Assembly (NCBI GenBank): GCA_021324395.1
Contig: JAJPJG010000023.1
Location: 48,555 to 112,554, forward strand
Direction: 5' to 3'
Length of the DNA stretch: 64,000 bases
Source: Spartobacteria bacterium
GTDB lineage: Bacteria > Verrucomicrobiota > Verrucomicrobiia > Chthoniobacterales > Chthoniobacteraceae
Shown in pieces: positions 18,526 to 26,741 of this stretch; the stretch's first letter is position 1, and each line of letters starts with the position of its first letter. A program made the position numbers and the translations under genes. The notes under the pieces are model-generated. The model made no database searches, was not told where the DNA came from, and worked only from the letters and a program-made list of their open reading frames with translations.

Positions 18526-20332
18526 GGTGATTCTCGAAGCGTTTAATAGTATCTAAAACTTCGCTGCGTTTGTCCGCTGTTAAGTTTGCGCCGGAGTCGA
18601 AGCCGGCGTAGCGCAACTCCGCCTGCGCCGAAAAAATCGATCTCAACTTTTCCGCGGCTGCTGAGTCAACCGCGTTACACGCGTCGTTAACGTCGATCAA
18701 AGCAGCGCTCCGCCCTGTTCGCAGCGCCAGATCCGTCCGGATATAACGCGCAGCCGCATCGTAAAACTCCGCCTCGCTGACATCGCGTCGGTTGAGCGTT
18801 TTCATCAACTCCGCCTTTTCGCGACGCAATTCCGCCGCGCGCGAGGCGGCTGCATCGCGCTGTTTCGAGCGGCTGATTTGCACCGCACTAAAAGTCGCGA
18901 GTGCGGCAAGCGGCACGATCTGCGCGAACCAAAAACCGCGGGTCCGATATATCGGCTCGAACGATTCGCCCCAGCGCGCCGCATCCGTGCGAATGTAAAG
19001 AATATCGGTCGGCTGCGGTGCGGGCGTCGCAGTCGGCGCGGTGCTGGTTTGCGCAGTCGCGGGAGCGCGCACGACCGGCGCAGGCGCGTTCGTTTTTTCC
19101 ACGTTGATCGCGATCTGCTCGCCATTCAGCGTCACATATTTTTCTGCGAGCGGATCGAAATAACTGAATTGCAGACGGGGCGTTTTCGTCTTCGGCTCGT
19201 CGGGAATGACCGCTGTTTCAAACGTCTTTGTGCCGCTGATTCCGACGTCGTCATCCGCCTTGAATTTTGCAGACGGTGGATACGTGCGCCAACCGCTCTC
19301 GTTGGAAATTTGCGGCGCATTCACGCGATCGAAATTTCCGCGTCCGGTGATGCTCGCAGTAATCGTAATCGGATCGCCGGCTTTCACGCGCGTCGGATTC
19401 GCCGACGTGCTGAGCGTAAATTGTCCGACAGCGCCGGAAAAATTACGCGGCTGATTTTGCGCGGGCAACGACTTCACATCGATACTCACAGGCTCGCTTT
19501 TCATCGTGACCTGCTGCGCCGGGCCAAAACCGAACGCGTCGGCAAAAGCATCGTCGTTAAAAAAATCGTCAAACGGACTGCCGCTGCGTTGTCTACGCGG
19601 ACGTGGCATTTGCGCGACGCATTCGAGTAGCGCCGGACCGAGCGAAAGCTTTCCGGCTTTTGCCGCCGTTACCGCTGTTTTAAACGTGACAAGATCATAT
19701 GCGCGGCCATCTTTGCTCACTTGGTTCTGCTGCGGATTGGTGAATTTCTGCACGGTGAAGCCCTCGCCACTCAGCGTCGGCGGCTGCTGCGTGTTCCAGC
19801 GAATTCGCGAATCAACATAAAAGCGCACCTCGACCGGAATTACTTCGCCGACATACGCGCTTTGCTTCGGCGTGACGATTTCAGCGAAAATCTGGCGCGA
19901 GTTTCCCGTTTGCGCGCTGCCGCTGCTGCTCGCACTTTTGACGACTTCGAGTGTGACGGCATTGGCCGTGTATTTTTTCCCGCTGACCTCGACAATTTGC
20001 GGCGGAATCGTGAATTGGCCCACACGCTGCGGCACGACTTGATAGCTGTGCACGACGCTCATCGTCACATCGAAATTGTTCATCTGCACCTGTGTCGATT
20101 GCCCGCTGTAGTTGATGCCGAGACCTTCCACGCTGATCGCCGATGGCGGTTGCGCCGAGCGGGCACCACTGATTTTGATTTGATACATCACCGGCTGCCC
20201 GATTTCCGTCGAGCTTTGCGAAAGGCTTGCGCTCACTTCGACATCCGCTGCGCGCAAAACGGAAGCGCAGAAAATCAACGCAAGAAGCGCGACAAAAAAT
20301 CTGCAATTTGAAATCTGCAATTTGAAATGCAT
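18512..20332 (-). CDS. batD: BatD oxygen-tolerance protein
   Basis: The start at 20332 forms a TGATG overlap with the upstream batB/C stop; an in-frame TTG two codons earlier is less likely. The 606-residue protein has a signal peptide, then BatD beta-sandwich repeats (ADVEVSASLSQSSTEIGQPV; a segment with VEVRFYVDSRIRWNTQQPPT), a Pro/Ala/Thr-rich linker (about 430-460), one membrane helix near 485-505 and a cytoplasmic helical tail. The first codons (MHFKLQISNCRF) are encoded by a tandem 14-base repeat. BatD acts with the BatA/BatB von Willebrand factor A (vWA) proteins in the envelope; the operon is linked to oxidative stress tolerance in Bacteroides fragilis. Confidence 0.88.
   Translation of the reverse strand: MHFKLQISNCRFFVALLALIFCASVLRAADVEVSASLSQSSTEIGQPVMYQIKISGARSAQPPSAISVEGLGINYSGQSTQVQMNNFDVTMSVVHSYQVVPQRVGQFTIPPQIVEVSGKKYTANAVTLEVVKSASSSGSAQTGNSRQIFAEIVTPKQSAYVGEVIPVEVRFYVDSRIRWNTQQPPTLSGEGFTVQKFTNPQQNQVSKDGRAYDLVTFKTAVTAAKAGKLSLGPALLECVAQMPRPRRQRSGSPFDDFFNDDAFADAFGFGPAQQVTMKSEPVSIDVKSLPAQNQPRNFSGAVGQFTLSTSANPTRVKAGDPITITASITGRGNFDRVNAPQISNESGWRTYPPSAKFKADDDVGISGTKTFETAVIPDEPKTKTPRLQFSYFDPLAEKYVTLNGEQIAINVEKTNAPAPVVRAPATAQTSTAPTATPAPQPTDILYIRTDAARWGESFEPIYRTRGFWFAQIVPLAALATFSAVQISRSKQRDAAASRAAELRREKAELMKTLNRRDVSEAEFYDAAARYIRTDLALRTGRSAALIDVNDACNAVDSAAAEKLRSIFSAQAELRYAGFDSGANLTADKRSEVLDTIKRFENHHARA
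20301..20328. repeat. tandem 14-base repeat at the batD start
   Basis: Two perfect, adjacent copies of CTGCAATTTGAAAT (20301-20314 and 20315-20328) run across the first codons of batD. AT-rich units of this kind resemble dispersed short repeats seen at gene junctions in some environmental genomes. Here the repeat is translated as part of the signal peptide region. Confidence 0.8.
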
Positions 20333-22317
20333 CACCAATCTTTTAGAACGGGCTCGGTGCGTTGTCGTTCATTCAATTGCACGCGTGTGTCTTCGTTTCT
20401 GAGCGAGTCAATCAGCGCGTGCGCCTGCTGTTCGCTCATCTCGCCCGGCCGCACCGGCACGGCCTCGGCTTGTTGTTGCTCCGACGGTTTTTGATCAGAA
20501 TTCTGCGGTTTGATCTCGCCGGAAAGTTTCTCCTCGCGCGGCGTTGGCGCGGCCGCGGGACTGTTTCCAGCTTGCGGATTTTGTTGGGAATTTTGCGCCG
20601 TCTGATCTTTCTCGTTTCGCGCGGAATCGGACGGTTTCTGCTCCGGTCGCTGATTCTTATCGGCGCTTTTGTTTTGCTGGTTCTGCGAGTTTTGCTGCTG
20701 CTGATCTTGCTGGTCTTTTTGTTGATCCTTGTTCGGTTGTGGCTGTTGTTGCCGCGAATTTTTCTGCTGCTCGCTTTGGGGCTGCTGTTGCTGGTTCTGC
20801 TCGGACTTTTGCTGCTGGTCTTTTTGATCCTGCTGATTTTTTTGCTGATCCTGCTTCTGCTGTTCCTGCTTTGGCGGCTCTTTTTGGAGTTCCTCGATCA
20901 ATTTGCGCACGATCTCGCGATTGGTTTTCGCGTTGTCATTTTTCGGATCGACCTTCAGCGCCTCGTCGTAATGCTGCAGCGCGTTTTGCCATTCGCGCAG
21001 CTTCGGCTCTTTCTCCTGCTGTTTCGCGCCGCGTTGGAAAAGCGTGTTGCCGATATTGTATTCCGCCATTTCGTGTGTCGCGGGGTCGCGTGCCGTCAAT
21101 GCCTTGCTGAAATCCTCGAGCGCCTTGTCGTAATCGCCCAGCTTGTAAGCCGCCGCGCCGGCATCGAATTGCAGCGCCTCGGACTTCGGATTTCTCGCGA
21201 GCTGTTTCTGAAAAATATCGAGCGATTGTTTGTAGTCCTGCTTGTTGTAAAGCTCGACGCCCGTGTTTGCTGAAAACGCGCTCAGCGGCAAAATCAAAAA
21301 CAGCGCCGCTACTGCCGCGCGCACACGCCGCCGTTCGCCGATCAAAAGCGACCACGCAAGCAGCGCGATTCCGGCCGCGAGCGGCCATTGATAACGCTCG
21401 ATCGGCTGCCGCGAAGTCCGCGTATCGATGTCGTGTTCGCCCATCGGTTCCAGCCCTTGTTGAACAATTTGTTTCATCGTTACCGGCCCATTTTCGAGCG
21501 GCAAATAAAAGCCGCCCGCTGCCTCCGCAATTTCAGTAAGCCGGTTTTCATCCAGCTTCGATTTCACGATTTGTCCCGAGTTGTCTTTGACGAATGTAGT
21601 CCCGCCTTGCTCGTCCTGCACGGGAATCAGCGAGCCTTCGTGCGAGCCGACACCGATCGTGTAGATGCGAAAATCGTTCGCGTGTTCGCGCGCGCCTTTC
21701 ACGGCGTCCTCATCAAGTTCCTCGCCGTCGGTCATTAAAATCAGCGCGCGATTTTCGCTCTCGCCTTTTCCGAATGCCTCCGCCGCGATGCGGATCGCCG
21801 ACGCGATATCCGTGCCGCCGCGCGGAATGATGTTCGTGTCCAGTTCGTCGATCGAGCTGAGCACCGCCGAGTAATCAATCGTCAGCGGCGCCTGCAAAAA
21901 CGCGTCGCCCGCGAACGCGATCAATCCGACGCGATCGCCGGGAAGTTGATTGATCAAATCCTGCGCTGCGAGCTTCGCGCGCGTGAGACGGTTCGGCGCG
22001 AGATCGGTCGAGAGCATGCTTTTCGATGTATCGATTGCGATGATGACGTCGCGGCCTTTCCGCTTCGTCTGCTGCCACGTGTAGCCAAATTGCGGACGCG
22101 CCAGCGCCACGATCACGCATGTTAAACCGATGAGCAGCATGAAAAAACGGAAGCGCCGTTTGCCCGCGCTCACGCTCGCGGCGAGATCCTGCATCAAGCG
22201 CGTGGCGACAAGCTTTTGCAGCAAAATTGCCCGGCGCTGCTCATTCCAAAAAAATAGCGCGAGCAGCGCTGGCAAAAGCGCGAGCGCCCAAAACCAATGT
22301 GGCGTGCCGAAGCTCAT
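20332..22317 (-). CDS. batB: BatB-BatC fusion: vWA membrane protein plus TPR and Gln-rich tail
   Basis: The start at 22317 makes an ATGA overlap with the batA stop. The 661-residue protein has two N-terminal membrane helices (about 5-25 and 60-75), a vWA domain at about 90-290 with the metal-binding DTSKS motif (DxSxS), a third helix near 320-340, a signal-like segment, then TPR repeats (about 375-490) and a long Gln/Lys-rich low-complexity tail (about 490-590). In Bacteroides BatB and BatC are separate; here they are one chain. The complex is thought to protect against oxidative damage in the periplasm. Confidence 0.87.
   Translation of the reverse strand: MSFGTPHWFWALALLPALLALFFWNEQRRAILLQKLVATRLMQDLAASVSAGKRRFRFFMLLIGLTCVIVALARPQFGYTWQQTKRKGRDVIIAIDTSKSMLSTDLAPNRLTRAKLAAQDLINQLPGDRVGLIAFAGDAFLQAPLTIDYSAVLSSIDELDTNIIPRGGTDIASAIRIAAEAFGKGESENRALILMTDGEELDEDAVKGAREHANDFRIYTIGVGSHEGSLIPVQDEQGGTTFVKDNSGQIVKSKLDENRLTEIAEAAGGFYLPLENGPVTMKQIVQQGLEPMGEHDIDTRTSRQPIERYQWPLAAGIALLAWSLLIGERRRVRAAVAALFLILPLSAFSANTGVELYNKQDYKQSLDIFQKQLARNPKSEALQFDAGAAAYKLGDYDKALEDFSKALTARDPATHEMAEYNIGNTLFQRGAKQQEKEPKLREWQNALQHYDEALKVDPKNDNAKTNREIVRKLIEELQKEPPKQEQQKQDQQKNQQDQKDQQQKSEQNQQQQPQSEQQKNSRQQQPQPNKDQQKDQQDQQQQNSQNQQNKSADKNQRPEQKPSDSARNEKDQTAQNSQQNPQAGNSPAAAPTPREEKLSGEIKPQNSDQKPSEQQQAEAVPVRPGEMSEQQAHALIDSLRNEDTRVQLNERQRTEPVLKDW
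20655..20890 (-). repeat. Gln/Lys/Asp-rich low-complexity segment
   Basis: About 235 bases of CAG/CAA/AAA/GAT-rich repeats encode a tract dominated by Gln with Lys, Asp, Asn and Pro. It is a disordered linker in the BatB/C fusion, prone to length change. Confidence 0.85.
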
Positions 22318-23333
22318 GGCAGCTTCCTCCACGCCGTTTGCGCGAGCACGACTTCGAGCGAAATCAGCGCGAAACCAGCGCCAACCAGCCACGGAAATAG
22401 ATCGCGATATTGCTTGTATTGCGTCAGCTCGACCTTCGATTTTTCGAACTTGTTGATCTGCGCGTAGATGTCCTCGAGCGAGCGCGTGTTGCCCGCGTAG
22501 TAGAATTGTCCGTTCGCGATCTGTGCGATTTTTTTCAGGCCTTCCTCGTTAAACTCGACCTTCACGTTTTGGTAAACCGTCCGTCCGAACACATCCTGCA
22601 TCGGGAACGGCGCGATGCCGTTTGTGCCCGCGCCGATTGCATAAAGTTTGAGGCCGAGCGCCTTCGCGGCTTCCGCAGCGGTTTCCGGCGTGACTTTGCC
22701 GGCGTTGTTATCGCCGTCGGTGAGCAGGATGATCATCTTGGTTTTCGATTGCTTGTCGCGCAGTCGATTGCACGCCGAGGCAATCGCCGAGCCGATCGCC
22801 GTGCCGTCCTCGACGAGGCCGATGCGCACGCGCTCGAGGTTTCGCAAAAGCCAGTCGTGATCCAGCGTCAACGGGCTGACGAGATAAGGCCGGCCCGCAA
22901 ACGCGATGATGCCGATGCGATCGTTTGGCCGGTTCTCGATGAACTTCTGCGTGACCTGTTTTACCGTCTCAATGCGGTTCGCGCGTTGTCCGCCGATCGT
23001 GTAGTCCTCGGTCAGCATCGAGCGCGAGACGTCGATGACGATCATGATGTCGATGCCGCTCGCCTCGACGTGGCTGATCGTGCGGCCGAGCTGCGGGCGC
23101 GCGAGCGCGATAATCAGCGATGCAAGCGCGACAAAGATCAGGCTCGTCAGAAAATTCCCGGCGCGCGATTCGGCCACGCGCCCGAGCGTGCGCAGCGGAG
23201 CGGTCGATGAAAACACGACCGCCGGAACTCCGCCGCGATTCCCGCGAAGCCACGCCAGCAAAGGAATCGCGGCCAGCAGCAGCAGCAGCCACGGATTCGC
23301 GAAGGTGAGGCCGTAGTCGCGAAACCAATTCAT
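22314..23333 (-). CDS. batA: BatA, vWA-domain membrane protein
   Basis: The 339-residue protein has N-terminal membrane helices (about 13-30 and 63-80), a vWA domain at about 93-290 with the metal-binding DVSRS motif and later TDGDNNAG, and a C-terminal helix near 315-333. It starts with an ATGA overlap on the DUF4381 stop and ends in one with batB. BatA and BatB are paralogues that form a membrane complex with BatD. Confidence 0.9.
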   Translation of the reverse strand: MNWFRDYGLTFANPWLLLLLAAIPLLAWLRGNRGGVPAVVFSSTAPLRTLGRVAESRAGNFLTSLIFVALASLIIALARPQLGRTISHVEASGIDIMIVIDVSRSMLTEDYTIGGQRANRIETVKQVTQKFIENRPNDRIGIIAFAGRPYLVSPLTLDHDWLLRNLERVRIGLVEDGTAIGSAIASACNRLRDKQSKTKMIILLTDGDNNAGKVTPETAAEAAKALGLKLYAIGAGTNGIAPFPMQDVFGRTVYQNVKVEFNEEGLKKIAQIANGQFYYAGNTRSLEDIYAQINKFEKSKVELTQYKQYRDLFPWLVGAGFALISLEVVLAQTAWRKLP

Positions 23334-23971
23334 GCCGCGCCCCCCGCGGTCGCCGTCGCCGGCTCGCTGATCGCCGCGCCTTTGACGAAACGAATCGCCT
23401 GTTCGAGCAGTTCCGCGCTGTCGTCACGCGTCGCGTCGATGCGCGCGAACTTGATCAAGTCGCACTTTTCCAAAAACGCGCCGAGCAGCGTTTTTTCGCC
23501 ATGCGTGAAATGCGACGAGCGCGACAGCGACGCGAGAAATTCCGGCGAAGTCTGCTGCGTCGCGCGCAGCGAGTAGCGCTGCGTGATGTAGCTGCGCAAA
23601 ATATCCGAAACCAAAATGCTGAATTCGTAAGGCGCGAGCTCCTCGATCCGCCCGCGTGCTTCCTCGAGCTGCGCGAGCGCGATCTGCTGCGGCGTCGGCG
23701 GTGGCGGCGTTGGACGATTCCTCATCGCCCGCACGGCCAGCCAGATTACCAGCAAAACCAGCAGCAGCGCCACACCGCACACGGTCGCGACCATCCACAT
23801 CGGGTAGGGGAAAACGTCGATCGGCGGCGCGATGTCGCGGATCGTCGGCATCGGTGCCGCGGTTTGGGAAAAGGCAGAAGGCAGAAGGCAAAAGGAAGAA
23901 ACCAACGCTGTCGCGACAACAACGCGCATCTTCCCCATTTTGCCTTTTGCCTTCTGCATTCTGCCTTTCAC
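23330..23971 (-). CDS. DUF4381-type membrane protein of the Bat operon
   Basis: The GTG at 23971 overlaps the DUF58 stop (GTGA), the style used throughout this operon; an ATG at 23929 (MRVVVATALVSSF) is an alternative. The 213-residue product has a signal peptide, one membrane helix at about 60-82 and a cytoplasmic domain with PYEFSILVSDILRSYITQRY and HFTHGEKTLLGAFLEKCDLI, as in DUF4381 proteins. Both its basic N-terminus and its signal peptide (SSFCLLPSAFS) are encoded by a 93-base inverted repeat. Its function is unknown, but it is a constant partner of DUF58/BatA proteins. Confidence 0.75.
   Translation of the reverse strand: MKGRMQKAKGKMGKMRVVVATALVSSFCLLPSAFSQTAAPMPTIRDIAPPIDVFPYPMWMVATVCGVALLLVLLVIWLAVRAMRNRPTPPPPTPQQIALAQLEEARGRIEELAPYEFSILVSDILRSYITQRYSLRATQQTSPEFLASLSRSSHFTHGEKTLLGAFLEKCDLIKFARIDATRDDSAELLEQAIRFVKGAAISEPATATAGGAA
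23873..23965. repeat. 93-base inverted repeat across a start region
   Basis: Two 23-base arms (23873-23895 and 23943-23965) are inverted copies of each other with one mismatch, separated by 47 bases. The sequence is built from GGCAGAA / TTCTGCC units, a known flavour of dispersed junction repeat. The structure covers the start codons and signal peptide of the DUF4381 gene, so its mRNA could fold into a strong hairpin there. Confidence 0.85.
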
Positions 23972-24864
23972 TGCAGCGCCAGCCTCCGTTCGCGCGTGCG
24001 GAAAAAGCTGCGCAGCGCCGGCAGATAATCCTCATCGGTCCGAAGCGAGATCGTATCGATGCGCTTATTGCGCAAACTGCGCAGCAAATCCGCCCGGCGT
24101 CGCTCGACCAGGTGCACGTAAGCATCGCGCATGGCGCGGTTCGACGTATTCACCTCGATCTGCTCGCCCGTCTCCGCGTCCTCAAGCGTGATGATCCCGA
24201 CGTCCGGCAGCTCCTCCTCGCGCGGATCGACCACCGGGATCGCGATCAAATCATGACGCCTGCTCGTTACCGAAAGCTCCCGCGAAAAATCGGGCGCCTG
24301 GAAATCCGACAGCAAAAACACCACCGAGCGCCGCGTCACCAGCCGGTTCAGATAATTCAACGCCGCCCCCGGATTCGTCCCGCGCCCCTTCGGCTCGAAA
24401 AACAAAATCTCGCGAATCAGCCGCAGCGTGTGGATGCGCCCTTTCTTCGGCGGGATGAACAGCTCGACGTGATCGGAAAAGAGAATCAGCCCCACCTTGT
24501 CGTTATTGCGAATCGCGCTGAAAGCCAGCACTGAAGCCACTTCCGCGGCCAGCTCGCGTTTACTCAGCAGCACGCTGCCAAATTTCCCCGACGCGCTCAC
24601 GTCCACCAGCAGCATCACCGTCAGCTCGCGCTCCTCGGTGAACTTTTTCACGTAGGCATTCCCGTGCACCTCGCCGAGCCGCGCCGTCACATTCCAGTCG
24701 ATCGCGCGCACCTCATCGCCCGGCTGATACTCACGCACCTCCTCAAAGTTCATGCCGCGCCCCTTAAACACACTGCGATACTGCCCCGCAAACGCAGCGC
24801 TCACTAGGCCGCGCGTGCGCAGCTCCAGGTGCCGGATTTTTTTTAGAATATCACGCGATTCCAT
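23968..24864 (-). CDS. DUF58 protein of the Bat/MoxR operon
   Basis: The start at 24864 gives MESRDILKKIRHLELRTRGL, the usual DUF58 N-terminus, and a 298-residue protein. Recognisable segments are FEEVREYQPGDEVRAIDWNV (the DUF58 signature), a vWA-like MLLVDVSASGKF and a C-terminal RTDEDYLPALRSFF. DUF58 proteins are cytosolic or membrane-bound partners of MoxR AAA ATPases. No moxR gene lies upstream; the next gene on that side is a SulP transporter, so MoxR must be encoded elsewhere. Confidence 0.88.
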   Translation of the reverse strand: MESRDILKKIRHLELRTRGLVSAAFAGQYRSVFKGRGMNFEEVREYQPGDEVRAIDWNVTARLGEVHGNAYVKKFTEERELTVMLLVDVSASGKFGSVLLSKRELAAEVASVLAFSAIRNNDKVGLILFSDHVELFIPPKKGRIHTLRLIREILFFEPKGRGTNPGAALNYLNRLVTRRSVVFLLSDFQAPDFSRELSVTSRRHDLIAIPVVDPREEELPDVGIITLEDAETGEQIEVNTSNRAMRDAYVHLVERRRADLLRSLRNKRIDTISLRTDEDYLPALRSFFRTRERRLALQ

Positions 24865-24928
24865 GAGAGAGGGGAAGACATTGCAGGCGTGCAAAAGTTC
24901 AAAAATCAGTAGCTCTTGCAAACAGGAA

Positions 24929-24937
24929 ATTATCGCA
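24929..24937 (-). promoter_or_regulatory. possible extended -10 promoter of the DUF58-Bat operon
   Basis: On the minus strand the gap upstream of the DUF58 gene contains TGCGATAAT, an extended -10 element, about 65 bases before the ATG. No good -35 box was found. The rest of this 173-base gap shows no gene. Confidence 0.3.
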
Positions 24938-25037
24938 TTCTCTGCCCGTCCCACATTTTCCGCACCGCCCAATTGTGTAAGAGTCCCCTGTAAATCGCTT
25001 TGTTACCAAATGAAGCAGTCCTGACTCGCTGCTCAAT

Positions 25038-26741
25038 TCACTGTGTCATCGCCAAGGAGCGGGCGAGGGATGCGTCGATGTTTGCGCAGATGTTGTCGAG
25101 GCCGATTTTGTCGACGAAGCCGGACTCGAAAAACACTTTCATCGGTTGTGCCTGGACACCGCTTAGGATGAGTTGCGTGCCTTTGCGATGGAATCGCTCG
25201 AGCATAATTTCAAGTGCACGCAGTCCGGTTGCATCGACGGCTGGGACGTTTCGCATGCGCAAAATGACGATGCGCGGGATTGCGCGCGCGCCGGTGAGGG
25301 CGAGTTCGAGCTTTTCCGCGACGCCGAAAAAGAACGGGCCTTCGATGCGATAAACGACGACACCTTCCGGCACGTTTTTGTCGTGGATCGAGTCGCTGCC
25401 GAGGCTCACGTCTTTTTGATCGGTGACGAGTTTGATATGCGTGATTTCCTCCATCTGCCGCACGAACAGAGCGCCCGCGAGCAGCATGCCGACACCGACG
25501 GCGATGGTTAAATCGAAGGTGACCGTGAGCAAAAAAGTGATCAGCAGCACGAGATAGTCACTGCGCGGGCCGCGTGCGAGCGTGACAAAGTTGTCCCATT
25601 CGCCCATGCGATACGCGACGCCGAAGAGCACGGCGCTGAGTGCGGCGAGCGGGATGAATTTTGCAAGCGGCGCGGCGATGAGGACGACGACGAGTAGTGT
25701 GAGCGCGTGGATCATTCCGGCAACGGATGTTTTCGCGCCACTGCGAACGTTTGTAGCGGTGCGCGCGATGGCGCCGGTGGCCGAAATGCCGCCGAACCAC
25801 GGGCACAAAAAATTAGCGATGCCTTGTCCTATCAGCTCCTGGTTTGAGTCGTGGTGCGACTCGATCATGCCGTCGGCGACAATCGCGGAGAGCAGCGATT
25901 CGATCGCGCCGAGCATCGCGATCGTCAGCGCCGGCATCATCAATTCCTGCACGCGCGCAAACGTGACGACCGGCAAATGCAGCGCCGGGAAGGTTTGCGG
26001 GATGCCGCCAAATTTCGTGCCGATTGTTTGCACGCCTTGCGGATGCAATAATGCAATGAGCACCGTCGGCACAACGATCGCGACGATCGACGGCGGAATC
26101 GCGCGCCATTTTTTTGGCCAGAAAAACGAGAGCGCCAAAGCAAGTGCGCCGAGCGCGACTGTCGGTGCGTGTGTTTCAAAAATGTGCTGCGCGAGTGTCG
26201 CGAGTTGATGAATCGTGTGGAGTGGCATCGCGACGCGCAGTCCGAGAAATTCCTTAAGCTGTCCGATGAAAATGATCACAGCGATGCCGCTCGTGAAACC
26301 GGCGACGACGGGATACGGAATGAATTTGATGAGGTTGCCGAGCTTCAACGCTCCCATTGCGAACAGCACCATACCCGCGATGATCGTCGCGAGCGCGAGC
26401 CCGTCGTAACCGTATTGCGCGACAATTGCGGCGAGGATCGGCACAAATGCGCCGGTCGGTCCGCCGATTTGCACTTTGCTACCGCCGAGCGCAGAGACGA
26501 GGAAACCGGCGATGATCGCGGTCCACAAACCTTGCGCGGGCGTCACGCCGGATGCGATGCCGAAGCCGATGGCGAGCGGAAGCGCGACGATGCCGACGGT
26601 CACGCCAGCGGCGAGATCGGCGAGAAATGTTTGCGCGTTGTAATCACGAAGACAGCGCAACGATGGCATTCGGTTGCTTCTCAGATTTGTGTGCGGCTTC
26701 GCGATTTGGGGCGTTCCGGCTGCCGGGCTTTCGTCAGTCAT
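25038..26741 (-). CDS. SulP-family anion transporter with STAS domain
   Basis: The 567-residue protein has about 10-12 membrane helices starting with GVTVGIVALPLAIGFGIASG (the SulP signature) and GGSKVQIGGPTGAF, and a C-terminal STAS domain at about 450-560 (VVYRIEGPFFFGVAEKLE and VDATGLRALE). Members carry sulfate, bicarbonate or dicarboxylates; the substrate cannot be read from the sequence. The start overlaps the stop of the 2-hydroxyacid dehydrogenase gene (ATGA), so the pair is probably co-expressed, which would fit transport of an organic or inorganic anion linked to that enzyme. Confidence 0.9.
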   Translation of the reverse strand: MTDESPAAGTPQIAKPHTNLRSNRMPSLRCLRDYNAQTFLADLAAGVTVGIVALPLAIGFGIASGVTPAQGLWTAIIAGFLVSALGGSKVQIGGPTGAFVPILAAIVAQYGYDGLALATIIAGMVLFAMGALKLGNLIKFIPYPVVAGFTSGIAVIIFIGQLKEFLGLRVAMPLHTIHQLATLAQHIFETHAPTVALGALALALSFFWPKKWRAIPPSIVAIVVPTVLIALLHPQGVQTIGTKFGGIPQTFPALHLPVVTFARVQELMMPALTIAMLGAIESLLSAIVADGMIESHHDSNQELIGQGIANFLCPWFGGISATGAIARTATNVRSGAKTSVAGMIHALTLLVVVLIAAPLAKFIPLAALSAVLFGVAYRMGEWDNFVTLARGPRSDYLVLLITFLLTVTFDLTIAVGVGMLLAGALFVRQMEEITHIKLVTDQKDVSLGSDSIHDKNVPEGVVVYRIEGPFFFGVAEKLELALTGARAIPRIVILRMRNVPAVDATGLRALEIMLERFHRKGTQLILSGVQAQPMKVFFESGFVDKIGLDNICANIDASLARSLAMTQ

